Below, in pieces: positions 15,249 to 22,849 of a stretch of 40,378 bases of DNA (the first letter of the stretch is position 1; every line of letters starts with the position of its first letter). Location: contig CAYXBZ010000003.1 in NCBI GenBank assembly GCA_964463605.1, positions 1 through 40,378 of the forward strand, read 5' to 3'. The position numbers and the translations under genes are program-made. This DNA comes from DAOLOF01 sp964463605 (GTDB lineage Bacteria; Patescibacteriota; Microgenomatia; UBA1400; PJMF01). The notes beneath the pieces were generated by a model, which worked only from the letters and a program-made list of their open reading frames with translations, had not been told where the DNA came from and searched no databases.

Positions 15249-15338
15249 TGCCAGAAGAAGGATTCAATCCCGCCAAGGCGGGACTTACGCCAGCAGTTTT
15301 ATCCCGCTAAGCGGGACCCTCATTGACCGCTATCCGAC
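15249..15338 (-). pseudogene. tRNA-Tyr copy rebuilt with two palindromes
   Basis: Segments match the intact tRNA-Tyr at 15363-15445 in the same order: GTGCCAGAAGAAGGATTC, then CTTACGCCAGCAGTTTTA, then CCCTCATTGACC and TATCC (plus-strand reading). Two GC-rich palindromes replace or interrupt the variable/T-arm region (15268-15283, arms CCCGCC/GGCGGG) and the anticodon arm (15302-15316, arms TCCCGC/GCGGGA). The anticodon is destroyed and the acceptor no longer pairs fully, so it cannot work as tRNA-Tyr. Confidence 0.75.
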
Positions 15339-15362
15339 ACAATTACTTATTATATAACCTTG

Positions 15363-15445
15363 TGCCAGGAGAAGGATTCGAACCTACGTAGGCTTACGCC
15401 AGCAGTTTTACAGACTGCCCTCGTTGACCACTTGAGTATCCTGGC
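15363..15445 (-). tRNA. tRNA-Tyr (GTA)
   Basis: Minus-strand class II tRNA: acceptor GCCAGGA with TCCTGGC, D-stem CTC/GAG, anticodon stem GCAGT/ACTGC around CTGTAAA (anticodon GTA), a long variable arm TGGC-GTA-AGCC, T-loop TTCGAAT, discriminator A. The T-stem has one T-T mismatch. CCA is not encoded. It lies between two degenerate copies of itself. Confidence 0.92.
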
Positions 15446-15461
15446 TAAAATTGTTAAGGTG

Positions 15462-15518
15462 TTTTATCCCGCCAAGGCGGGACCCTCGTTACCCCCGCTC
15501 AGCGGGGAGTGTCCTGGC
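15462..15518 (-). pseudogene. Partial tRNA-Tyr copy rebuilt with two palindromes
   Basis: The plus strand reads TTTTA, a palindrome at 15467-15482 identical to the one at 15268-15283, CCCTCGTTA, a second palindrome at 15493-15507 (CCCCGC/GCGGGG), then GTGTCCTGGC. The non-palindromic parts match the 5' half of the intact tRNA-Tyr. The palindromes stand where the anticodon arm and the D-arm should be. The 3' half of the tRNA is absent. Confidence 0.7.
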
Positions 15519-15606
15519 AATTTCTCTTCTATTTTTAAACACACCTAGACATTGAATTTTACCAATTCTTCAGTCAAGTTTCAAAACAAAAATCTCAAAG
15601 AAATAA

Positions 15607-16701
15607 TTACTCCAAAAAGTCCTGTAGTTTTTTGCGCCTGGAAGGATGCTTAAGTTTCCGCAAAGCCTTGGCTTCAATCTGGCGAATCCTCTCTCTGGTT
15701 ACCCCAAACTTGCGCCCCACTTCTTCTAAAGTCATCATCTTGTTGCCGCTTAAGCCAAACCTCATCTTTAACACTCTAGCTTCGCGATCAGATAAAGCCT
15801 GTAAGACCTCCTCGATGTTCTCGCGCAGCATGTCTCGGCTGGTTGTGTCGTAGGGAGATTCTTGCTTTTCGTCAGGAATAAAGTCGCCTAACACACTGTC
15901 ATCATCACTATCGCCCACTGGAGTCTCCAGCGAGGTCGTGTTTTGAGCAATCTTCAGAATTTCGCGAACCTTGGCTGGGTCCATCTCCATGCGCTCGCCG
16001 ATCTCCTCCGGAGTCGGCTCGCGCCCCATCTCCTGCATTAGCTTGCGCGAAGTGCGCATCAACTTGTTGATCGTCTCGACCATGTGTACTGGAATACGAA
16101 TGGTTCGAGCCTGATCAGCAATCGAACGAGTAATCGCCTGGCGAATCCACCAGGTAGCATAAGTTGAAAACTTGAAACCCTTGGTCCAATCGTACTTTTC
16201 AACGGCACGAATTAAACCCTTGTTTCCCTCTTGAATTAAGTCTAAAAATGTTAAGCCACGACCAATATATTTTTTGGCAATCGACACCACTAACCTCAGG
16301 TTGGCATCTGCTAAATCTTTTTTAGCTTTAAGACTGCCAGCCTCAACTTCCTGAGCCAATCTAATCTCTTCCTCTCGAGTAAGCAAAGGAATACGACCGA
16401 TCTCCTTGAGATACATTCGCACCGGATCAGAAACGTTCTTTTTGCCTAAATTAACAATGTCTTCCAACTCTCCCTCAAGATCAGAGTCTGCTTCGTCCCT
16501 CTCATCAATCGACATGAAAACATTAACATCTTCCCCCAAAACTTCATCAAAAAACTCGTCCACAGCCTCCAGATATTTCTCTGGACGACCAATGGCCGCC
16601 AAAACCTCATCTTGAGTCACGAAGCCCTTTGCCTTGGCTACCTCAATCAGGTCTTTAACTTTTTGTTGTAGTCTATCTGGTAATTTGGAAATATAGGTCA
16701 T
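15607..16701 (-). CDS. rpoD: Primary RNA polymerase sigma factor (sigma-70)
   Basis: A 364-residue housekeeping sigma factor that directs RNA polymerase to -10/-35 promoters. Visible parts: a region 1.1-like start (DLIEVAKAKGFVTQDEVLAA), region 1.2 (DPVRMYLKEIGRIPLLTREE), region 2 (VSIAKKYIGRGLTFLDLIQE, then YATWWIRQAITRSIADQ for -10 recognition), region 3, and region 4 (TLEEVGRKFGVTRERIRQIE) for the -35. Short compared with E. coli RpoD because the non-conserved insert after region 1.2 is missing, as in many bacteria. It is preceded by a good sigma-70 promoter of its own. It is the only sigma factor in the window. Confidence 0.97.
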   Translation of the reverse strand: MTYISKLPDRLQQKVKDLIEVAKAKGFVTQDEVLAAIGRPEKYLEAVDEFFDEVLGEDVNVFMSIDERDEADSDLEGELEDIVNLGKKNVSDPVRMYLKEIGRIPLLTREEEIRLAQEVEAGSLKAKKDLADANLRLVVSIAKKYIGRGLTFLDLIQEGNKGLIRAVEKYDWTKGFKFSTYATWWIRQAITRSIADQARTIRIPVHMVETINKLMRTSRKLMQEMGREPTPEEIGERMEMDPAKVREILKIAQNTTSLETPVGDSDDDSVLGDFIPDEKQESPYDTTSRDMLRENIEEVLQALSDREARVLKMRFGLSGNKMMTLEEVGRKFGVTRERIRQIEAKALRKLKHPSRRKKLQDFLE

Positions 16702-16745
16702 AGGCTTGTTTGCGGAAACGTCTCCAGACTTAACGGATGTTGTGT

Positions 16746-16774
16746 ATTATAGACTAGAGAGAGGGAAAACTCAA
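16746..16774 (-). promoter_or_regulatory. Promoter of the sigma factor gene
   Basis: On the minus strand TTGAGT (16769-16774) and TATAAT (16746-16751) are separated by exactly 17 nt. Transcription would start near 16740, giving a leader of about 39 nt. Confidence 0.7.
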
Positions 16775-16869
16775 ACAACTGATTCAAGAAAATATTGCTA
16801 AATTAAGAGATTTGAATAGCAAAAAAACAGATAATCCTGAGCATCACCAAAAGGCTTTGGTTCACTACC

Positions 16870-17496
16870 CTAATCAGTTTCTGGATTGGGATGATCCACC
16901 CAAATCTCTTTGAGAAAATTTAGAAAATTAGTGGGAGAAATCTCTCCTAAATATCGCCTCTCCTCCTTAGATACAAGGGATATCAACCATTGAGAAAACT
17001 CTTCGTATGACACGCCATTAGCTTTTGCTTTTATTCCTACACTAAACAGAAAAGTCATGTTTAAGTTTGTTAAATTAAAATCAGCAAACAGATCTAAATA
17101 GTTTACGCTGTCTTGAAAAACACTCAAAAACTCAGTTGGGCCATGTGTCTGGCCAAGTTTTTTAAGTATAGTGTCAACCATTTTTTGCTTATCAGCTTCA
17201 AATATAGTAGTACGAGCCCCTTCAAGATCCTTCATTACCTTTAAATACTGTTGCTGTATATGAGCTAACTCTCTTTCTAATTGTTGAATTCTTTCTAATA
17301 ATGGCAGTCGAGCAGCCTCAATAGCTGCCTCTTGCTGGTTCTCAAGATCTCTAAGTTGTGATTGCAATTCAATTACTTGAGTTTGAAGATCCATTTGAGA
17401 AGCCATGGCTTCATAAATAATCTTAAGCCAATGATTCTCCAATGAACTCAATGGTTCATCTTCTTTAGGCTGAGTAGGGCTTAATCGTTCTGTCAT
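16870..17496 (-). CDS. Coiled-coil hypothetical protein
   Basis: A 208-residue soluble protein that I do not recognise. Residues about 30-105 form a strong coiled coil (TQVIELQSQLRDLENQQEAA, LERIQQLERELAHIQQQYLK). The C-terminal half is a compact alpha-helical domain with aromatic residues (FADFNLTNLNMTFLFSVGIK, EEFSQWLISLVSKEERRYLG). The end, EIWVDHPNPETD, is acidic. An extended -10 (TGATATAAT, TATAAT at 17553-17558) lies about 57 bases upstream. It could be a structural or adaptor protein; no evidence links it to its neighbours. Confidence 0.7.
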   Translation of the reverse strand: MTERLSPTQPKEDEPLSSLENHWLKIIYEAMASQMDLQTQVIELQSQLRDLENQQEAAIEAARLPLLERIQQLERELAHIQQQYLKVMKDLEGARTTIFEADKQKMVDTILKKLGQTHGPTEFLSVFQDSVNYLDLFADFNLTNLNMTFLFSVGIKAKANGVSYEEFSQWLISLVSKEERRYLGEISPTNFLNFLKEIWVDHPNPETD

Positions 17497-17629
17497 GTTT
17501 GCAAAAAGTTAATAAGTAATGGTCTGCTCATCTAATTAAATTAAACCTTACAATTATATCACAATATATCTAAATATATTGAAATATTTTAAAAAAACCC
17601 TGGAATTAATCTTGAAAGGTGAAAATGTT

Positions 17630-18406
17630 TTACTTCACCACCGCCCAGCTAAATGTCGGAGTCAATATGATTGGCTTTTTCTTTCCCACCACCACCATGT
17701 ACTCAAACATGGCGGCTTTGCTGCCATCCTTAGTGCGAATTGTCCAGCCATCATCATCTTGAACTAAATCATCCTCTCCAGCCAAAACCTGAGCTTCAAT
17801 ACACAATACCGCCCCTTCATCCAAGTAAAAACCTTTCTTTGGTCTGCCATAGGCAGGCACTTGGGGTTCGTCGTGCATTGTATGTCCAATACCGTGGCCA
17901 ATAAACTCCTTGGCAACAGAGAATCCCTTTTGCATAACGGTTGACTCAATTGTAAAACCAATGTCGCCCACTCTATTGCCCACCACTGCTTTTTGGGTTG
18001 CTTGCTGAATTGCTTGCTGAGTAACCTTAATCAATTTTTCGTCAGCACTCGACAGCGGAGCTATTCCCACGCAAAAACAGTGATCGGTCAGTAAACCATC
18101 TTTATTTATTCCAAAGTCAACCTTAATCACATCTCCTTCTTGGAAAGGTCTACTATCAGGAATTCCATGGACCACCACATCGTTAACAGAAATGCAGGTG
18201 GCATGCTTGTACTCATTTCCTTTCAGCCCAACCCCCTTAAAGCAAGGCGTTACTCCATGTTTAACACATAACTCATCGGCCAAATAATCAACTTCCAGAG
18301 GAGTCACCCCCACTGCTATCTTTTGATACAGCTGTTTAAGAATCGCAGTTGATATTTGAGCAACTTCTCGATACTGCTGAAGCTGTTTTTGATTGCTAAT
18401 GATCAT
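17630..18406 (-). CDS. map: Methionine aminopeptidase, type I
   Basis: A 258-residue metalloprotease that removes the initiator Met from new proteins. The five metal ligands are in their motifs: VIKVDFGINKDGLLTDHCF (two Asp), GHGIGHTMHDEPQVPAYG (His), and IEAQVL and the late FEYMVVV (two Glu). HATCISVNDVVVHGIP carries the substrate-side His. The last motif usually reads FEHT; here it is FEYM. Length is normal for type Ia. It lies 33 bases after the M29 aminopeptidase gene on the same strand, so the two peptidases are probably co-expressed. Confidence 0.95.
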   Translation of the reverse strand: MIISNQKQLQQYREVAQISTAILKQLYQKIAVGVTPLEVDYLADELCVKHGVTPCFKGVGLKGNEYKHATCISVNDVVVHGIPDSRPFQEGDVIKVDFGINKDGLLTDHCFCVGIAPLSSADEKLIKVTQQAIQQATQKAVVGNRVGDIGFTIESTVMQKGFSVAKEFIGHGIGHTMHDEPQVPAYGRPKKGFYLDEGAVLCIEAQVLAGEDDLVQDDDGWTIRTKDGSKAAMFEYMVVVGKKKPIILTPTFSWAVVK

Positions 18407-18439
18407 AATATTAGTTTAATTGCTTTATTCCACAAAACT

Positions 18440-19684
18440 CTAAACCACAAATTTACCATCTTGATAAATTACTTTTTGGGACCCGTCACTTAAAATTGCT
18501 GTGACTTGTCTGTTGGTGGTGCTGATGAAGTCGGTGTGTTCCGCCGAGTCATTAAAGCCCAACTCATCCCACGTTTGCTTATTAAAACTTTTTCTTTCGC
18601 CGACGTAGCACTCCTTGTAGGCACTGCCAATTGCGATGTGAGTGTTGCCAAATTCGCCTCCCATATTTTCGTCAAATAAAATCTCGGCCATAGGATGAGT
18701 GATGCGCGACATTCTTTTGTCGGTTAAGGAAAACTCTCCCAGCTTGTCGGCGTTGGGACTGTTGAGCATGGCTTGTAGAATTTTCTCTCCGGCCTCAGCC
18801 TCGCCGCCTATAACTAGACCATTCTCGAAATCGAGTTTAACCTGTTCTATCCTGTTGCCATAGCGAAACAGTGGCTGGTTAAACTTAGCCCATCCTCTAG
18901 TACCTCTCCAGTCAGGACTGGTAAATATCTCAAACGAGGGAATGTTTCGACCGCCACCACCGCACCAACAGCGGTTAGCGCCAATTTGCAGCCATAAATC
19001 AGCATCATCACTTTCAAGGTGAATCTCCTCAATCTGCATTTGATTTAGCTTCTGCTTGATTTCTGTTTGCAGTTGATGGATTTCCTGCCAACGAGCGATT
19101 GGATTATCCTCATCCAAAAAACAGGCTTGAATAATCTGCTGCCAGTAATCCTCCAGCGACAGCTCGACTGCGTCTGCTTTTGCCCGATCGCCCCACAAGG
19201 CAATGGTCCAGGTAAAATCGCCCTCGTTCTCTTTTGCCATCAACCAATCTTTGTACGGTTTCCTGGAGTCTCTAGCTACAATTATTTTTCCAGGATCGGC
19301 CTCCTTCAGCTCTTCGGGGAAAGGCTCAGCGATGATTTGAATGTGATGGTCTAGCAAATCAGCTTTAGAATGTAGATATTGCTCGGGGAAAAAAGTAAGC
19401 TGTTTTTTTGAGGCTAAACGATAGTAGTCACGCTCAAAGCCAGTTGGCAGCAGACGCATAATGGGATGCCCGCCTGATCTAAGAACCTCATTTTGTAAGA
19501 ATAAAGCTAACGATTTAGCTACATCTGGCACAATCAGTTCTACTACTTCATCTTCCTGGAGGCCTCTACCAGAATTAAGAGCAAAATTAACCAAAACCTG
19601 GGCATACTTTTGCAGCAACTCCTGTGAAGGCTGGTATGGCGTAGTGCTTTTTTGAGTGGTGTTTTTTGAGCCGATATTGCTCAT
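18440..19684 (-). CDS. M29-family aminopeptidase (AmpS/AmpT type)
   Basis: A 414-residue cytoplasmic metallo-aminopeptidase of the thermophilic (M29) family, which trims N-terminal residues from peptides with a two-metal site. Conserved blocks: NIPSFEIFTSPDW (metal Glu), GEFSLTDKRMSRI (Glu), ILFDENMGGEFGNTHIAIGS with following AY, and SAEHTDFI (His and Asp). N-terminal lobe SRKPYKDWLMAKENE... and substrate groove residues fit the family. I start at the ATG at 19684; TATAAG (19691-19696) lies six bases upstream, which again suggests a leaderless transcript. It is divergent from the RmlC-like gene. Confidence 0.9.
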   Translation of the reverse strand: MSNIGSKNTTQKSTTPYQPSQELLQKYAQVLVNFALNSGRGLQEDEVVELIVPDVAKSLALFLQNEVLRSGGHPIMRLLPTGFERDYYRLASKKQLTFFPEQYLHSKADLLDHHIQIIAEPFPEELKEADPGKIIVARDSRKPYKDWLMAKENEGDFTWTIALWGDRAKADAVELSLEDYWQQIIQACFLDEDNPIARWQEIHQLQTEIKQKLNQMQIEEIHLESDDADLWLQIGANRCWCGGGGRNIPSFEIFTSPDWRGTRGWAKFNQPLFRYGNRIEQVKLDFENGLVIGGEAEAGEKILQAMLNSPNADKLGEFSLTDKRMSRITHPMAEILFDENMGGEFGNTHIAIGSAYKECYVGERKSFNKQTWDELGFNDSAEHTDFISTTNRQVTAILSDGSQKVIYQDGKFVV

Positions 19685-19690
19685 AATCAA

Positions 19691-19707
19691 CTTATATCTT
19701 GTATAAT
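19691..19707. promoter_or_regulatory. Overlapping divergent promoters of the M29 and RmlC-like genes
   Basis: On the minus strand TATAAG (19691-19696) stands six bases before the M29 ATG at 19684. On the plus strand TATAAT (19702-19707) would start transcription near 19714 for the gene at 19739. The two -10 boxes are five bases apart, so the two promoters must compete. Confidence 0.45.
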
Positions 19708-19738
19708 GTCTTAATCAGAAGCTAATTATACCCCAACT

Positions 19739-20350
19739 ATGGCATCAACTCGACATCTCTATCAACCCACACCCGATTTACAGTTATCAGAACATTTTTA
19801 TAAAACCAAAATTGATGGTTTATTTTTTTTCAAATCTCCTAAAAAAGCTGATGAGAGAGGATTTTTTTCTGAGATCATAAAATTACCAGAACTAGAAAAG
19901 GTTTTAGGTGCAGAGTTTAAAATTAAGCAAGTTAATCACACTCGCTCTCAAAAAAACGTAGTGCGAGGCATGCATGCCGAGAACTGGAATAAGTTGGTGA
20001 TGGTCACTTCTGGCTCAGTTTTTAGCGCTATTGCAGATATTAGACCTGACTCGGATACCTTCAAAACTGTTGAGTATTTTGAGCTTGGTTGTGACCAACA
20101 GCAGGAACACAACTCTGGACTGTTTATCTCTAAGGGTTTGGCTAATTCTGTTTGCGTGCTTGAAGAACCGCTAAACTATTTGTATTTCGTAGACAAACTT
20201 TACAGTAAAAGAGATCCTTCAGGAGACCAAGCTATCTCGCTTTTTGATGAGGAGTTGGCCATCGATTGGCCAATTCCACGAGAACAGATGATTTTATCTC
20301 AGAGGGATATAGACGCGGTGAGGTTAAAAGAAGCAGTAAGAAACAAGTAG
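19739..20350 (+). CDS. dTDP-4-dehydrorhamnose 3,5-epimerase-like cupin (RmlC family)
   Basis: A 203-residue RmlC-fold protein. Features: KADERGFFSEIIK (D-x-RG-x-F), KQVNHTRSQKNVVRGMHAEN with the catalytic-region RG(L/M)H, KLVMVTSGSVFSAIADIRPD with the (V)xG.v.dv.vD.R..S pattern, FISKGLANSVCVLEE, and the late LFDEELAIDWPIP (normally (W)ndp.l.I.WP). The usual HyQ after the His is HAEN. It probably epimerises a nucleotide-activated 4-keto sugar for surface polysaccharide. No rmlA, rmlB or rmlD gene is in the window, so the exact sugar is unknown. Confidence 0.85.
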   Translation: MASTRHLYQPTPDLQLSEHFYKTKIDGLFFFKSPKKADERGFFSEIIKLPELEKVLGAEFKIKQVNHTRSQKNVVRGMHAENWNKLVMVTSGSVFSAIADIRPDSDTFKTVEYFELGCDQQQEHNSGLFISKGLANSVCVLEEPLNYLYFVDKLYSKRDPSGDQAISLFDEELAIDWPIPREQMILSQRDIDAVRLKEAVRNK

Positions 20351-20364
20351 AACTAAAAACGGAA

Positions 20365-20934
20365 TTATTCTCTGTACTCTTCGTTCTCTTCCATGTGTTG
20401 TTCAATCAAGCGGCGCAAAAAGACTGAGCGGGGAATCTTGCGATTTTGAGAAATCCAGTCCAAATAATTTTGGTGCTTGGGTGAGATAAAAAAGTTGAAG
20501 CGGGTGTCTACTTGATCCAACAGATAGTCAAATGATACCTGAATAGTATTTTTCAGTTCTTCTAGATCATAAGATGAAAGCAGAAATTTTTCTGATTTTT
20601 CACCAACCAATGCTGGAGGAGGCGAGGATGCATGATGCAATGCTAAAACAGGCTTATTTTTGTCCAAAGCAAGAGCAATTTCATAACCAACACTAACGCT
20701 TGGACTAGACACTTCGGCAACAATAATATCTGCCTTATTTAGCCATTTGCTCAATTGCTTATTATGAGATATTCTATCTTCCTCAGTTTCAGTTTTCAGA
20801 TCAGTGGGAGATACTTTTAATACATGTTCTGAAATAACTTCATTGCCTTCACTCTTTAACGCGTCAATAATAGCTTTGTATTGCTCATTCAAATCTTTTT
20901 TTCCAGAAACAGATGCCGTAAAATATACTATCAT
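20365..20934 (-). CDS. Nucleoside 2-deoxyribosyltransferase-like protein
   Basis: A 189-residue protein. The first 125 residues have the deoxyribosyltransferase/DUF1643-like Rossmann layout: MIVYFTASVSG at the first strand, DRISHNKQLSKWLNKADIIV, then SSPSVSVGYEIALALDKNKP carrying the acidic residue (GYE) typical of the catalytic Glu, and PVLALHH. The C-terminal 60 residues (FISPKHQNYLDWISQNRKIP then RSVFLRRLIEQHMEE) look like a small helical add-on resembling ribbon-helix-helix ends. Known relatives cleave or exchange the N-glycosidic bond of nucleosides or nucleoside monophosphates. It is 88 bases downstream of the viperin-like gene on the same strand, with a possible -10 (TATAAT) of its own about 27 bases upstream. 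Confidence 0.75.
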   Translation of the reverse strand: MIVYFTASVSGKKDLNEQYKAIIDALKSEGNEVISEHVLKVSPTDLKTETEEDRISHNKQLSKWLNKADIIVAEVSSPSVSVGYEIALALDKNKPVLALHHASSPPPALVGEKSEKFLLSSYDLEELKNTIQVSFDYLLDQVDTRFNFFISPKHQNYLDWISQNRKIPRSVFLRRLIEQHMEENEEYRE

Positions 20935-21022
20935 GACCTAGCAGTAATTATTGAATTTTTGTAATTATACCACGCTTCTTGAAGATGACTGGCAATAATT
21001 CTTACACAACAAGAATCACCAA

Positions 21023-21901
21023 TCAATCATTTTCAATCACCCACTTACTTCTTGCCCAATATTTTTGTTTATCAAGCTTAGATTTGCTCCAAATTTGTTC
21101 AACTGATTCTGTTTTAAGATCTCCTAGAAAATGATCCTCTCCCTGAACACTAACGTACACCAATCCATCTGGAGTTATAGCAAAATAAGATTCATCAAGC
21201 TCATTGTTATTTTCAAAAACAACCATACATTCTTCTGGATCAATCATGCTCATTACTTTTTGGCGGACCTCTTCAAAAGCAGTAAGTTCTAAAGAAAACT
21301 TATCCTGACTTGATAAAGAAGGACCTCTAACCGAGTAAAACTGAAAAATTTTCCATCGCTTAATACCATACTTTTTAATGAGAGGGACCATATTAACGAT
21401 ATCGTCGATGTTAATCTTTGAGGCAACGGTATTAATCTTTAATTTAATTCCAGTATCCTGAAACTGAGAAAGTAAATTGATGGTTCGTTGAAAGTGTCCA
21501 ATTTTTCTAGTCATTCGATCACTCATTTCTGGAGTAGATCCATCTAGGGGAAGATTAAGCCAATCTAAACTTGATTTGAATACTGGAACCATTTGATCGG
21601 TAATTAGCTCACCATTTGTAATAAGCATCGTGATAATTCCCCTAGTCGCAGAATACTCAATCAGCTTATGCATATCGGGCCATAACAAAGGCTCCCCTCC
21701 AGCCCAAGAAATCTTTTTCATCCCTTTTGCAGCTAACTTGTCAACAATCATCTTGGCAGTGTCATAGTCAAGTTCTGGCTTATCAGTAAAACGAAAACAA
21801 AACTCACAGTTATAGTTACATCTATTTGTGATCATCCAAGTTACATTTACTGGGTAAAGGAGATTGGGCTGACCAAGGATTGATTGCGGTGTTTTTTTCA
21901 T
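21023..21901 (-). CDS. Viperin-like radical SAM enzyme
   Basis: A 292-residue radical SAM protein. The cluster motif is CNYNCEFC (Cys28, Cys32, Cys35), and the SAM motif is GGEP (68-71). Further blocks resemble viperins: LKINTVASKIN (154-164), KRWKIFQFY (181-189) matching the viperin RWKxFQ block, FENNNELDESYFAI (229-242) matching E-x-N..(M/L)..SY, and the C-terminal FLGDLKTESVEQIW. Viperins convert CTP, GTP or UTP to 3'-deoxy-3',4'-didehydro nucleotides that stop viral RNA synthesis. The middle DGSTPEMSDR is closer to generic radical SAM enzymes (MoaA-like), so it may be a sister family. Its ATG overlaps the stop of the PfkB kinase gene, giving tight coupling. Confidence 0.65.
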   Translation of the reverse strand: MKKTPQSILGQPNLLYPVNVTWMITNRCNYNCEFCFRFTDKPELDYDTAKMIVDKLAAKGMKKISWAGGEPLLWPDMHKLIEYSATRGIITMLITNGELITDQMVPVFKSSLDWLNLPLDGSTPEMSDRMTRKIGHFQRTINLLSQFQDTGIKLKINTVASKINIDDIVNMVPLIKKYGIKRWKIFQFYSVRGPSLSSQDKFSLELTAFEEVRQKVMSMIDPEECMVVFENNNELDESYFAITPDGLVYVSVQGEDHFLGDLKTESVEQIWSKSKLDKQKYWARSKWVIEND

Positions 21902-22755
21902 AAGATAAAAAGTAGCTTTTGCAAATTATTGGTTAAGTAGTCGTTTACTGTCACACTAGCTAACAACGAACCCAGGCGACAAGCTGCTCTTAAGTCAAAA
22001 TTTAAAGATAATGCAGCTAAAACTCCTCCTGCGTAAGTATCTCCAGCTCCGGCAGCATTATACTCGGAAGTTTTCACTGCTGGTAGCTTGAATTGCAATT
22101 TTCCGTTATTAAAAACAGCTGATCCTTTCTTACCCAACGTTATAAAACATCTTGATTTTTTAGATAAAATTTCACCCGCTAACTGTAAATCGCTGCTATT
22201 GGCAACAATATACGCTTCTTCCTCGTTGATGAATAAGTTATCAATCCCCTCAAAAAAACCTAGATAATCCTCTGTTGAGACATTGTTTAAATTTGATTCA
22301 TGAAAAATGTAAGATACTCTGGTTTTATTATTCATTTTTTTCATCACAGATTTCTCATTTTCTAAACCCAAGGAGCATAAAATAATATGTGAATATTTCT
22401 GGAGTTGCTCCTCATCTGCTGACGACGCTACTAAATTCATTATCTCACTGTTGTGAATTTTTATTTTGTTAAGTTGATTACCATTTTCATAAAACCAATC
22501 GAAACGAAGCGACTCTTTAGTTATTTTATTTTGTATTAGGTTTACTCGGTTATCAGCAAATTTTTGAATAATATCGTCCCATTTTTTTTCTTTGCCAATA
22601 ACTGTCAAGCAATCAAGGGATGCACCCAGAAACGCAAAAGCCAAGGCGACTCTAAAACAAATACCTCCGTAATTATCTCTGCTAACTATCTCTTCAGATG
22701 AATTTATATTTGACAAAGCAAAGTTGCCTATAGCCAATGTGTCGCTCAATGACAT
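21898..22755 (-). CDS. PfkB-family (ribokinase-like) kinase
   Basis: A 285-residue kinase of the ribokinase fold, which phosphorylates a sugar or nucleoside hydroxyl. The first signature is YGGICFRVALAFAFLGA (normally GGxxxNxAxxLxxLG; the usual Asn is Arg here). The second is NAAGAGDTYAGGVLAAL with the catalytic Asp239. ATP-side residues appear in RCFITLGKKGSAVF. The family includes adenosine, inosine-guanosine and cytidine kinases as well as sugar kinases; the sequence does not settle which. It is first in an operon with the viperin-like gene (four-base overlap), which makes a nucleoside or nucleotide-related substrate attractive. Confidence 0.85.
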   Translation of the reverse strand: MSLSDTLAIGNFALSNINSSEEIVSRDNYGGICFRVALAFAFLGASLDCLTVIGKEKKWDDIIQKFADNRVNLIQNKITKESLRFDWFYENGNQLNKIKIHNSEIMNLVASSADEEQLQKYSHIILCSLGLENEKSVMKKMNNKTRVSYIFHESNLNNVSTEDYLGFFEGIDNLFINEEEAYIVANSSDLQLAGEILSKKSRCFITLGKKGSAVFNNGKLQFKLPAVKTSEYNAAGAGDTYAGGVLAALSLNFDLRAACRLGSLLASVTVNDYLTNNLQKLLFIL

Positions 22756-22794
22756 AAATTAATTTCTAGAAAAAATAAATATAATAACCATGAA

Positions 22795-22823
22795 ATTATA
22801 AGGTTAATCAATCAAAAATCCAA
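22795..22823 (-). promoter_or_regulatory. Promoter of the kinase / viperin-like operon
   Basis: TTGGAT (22818-22823) and TATAAT (22795-22800) on the minus strand are 17 nt apart. The expected start near 22788 leaves a leader of about 33 nt. No clear ribosome site precedes the ATG at 22755. Confidence 0.55.
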
Positions 22824-22849
22824 ATTCATTTATTAGTTACTAATTTTTT

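Noticed and set aside
15268..15507. Repeated palindromes that might be a small CRISPR array
   Set aside because: The repeats are only 15-16 bases, unevenly spaced, and the sequences between them are tRNA-Tyr pieces rather than unique spacers. No cas gene is in the window.
15360..15548. Short open frame across tRNA-Tyr
   Set aside because: It is the translation of the complement of a tRNA gene and its palindromic copy, not a protein gene.
16758..16913. Plus-strand frame of 51 codons reading IQENIAKLRDLNSKKTDNPE
   Set aside because: It has no start codon, overlaps the end of the minus-strand coiled-coil gene, and the part in the overlap is explained by that gene. A remnant is possible but unsupported.
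19739..20350. RmlC-like gene as part of a complete dTDP-rhamnose cluster
   Set aside because: No RmlA, RmlB or RmlD gene is found anywhere in the window, so only the epimerase-like fold can be claimed.
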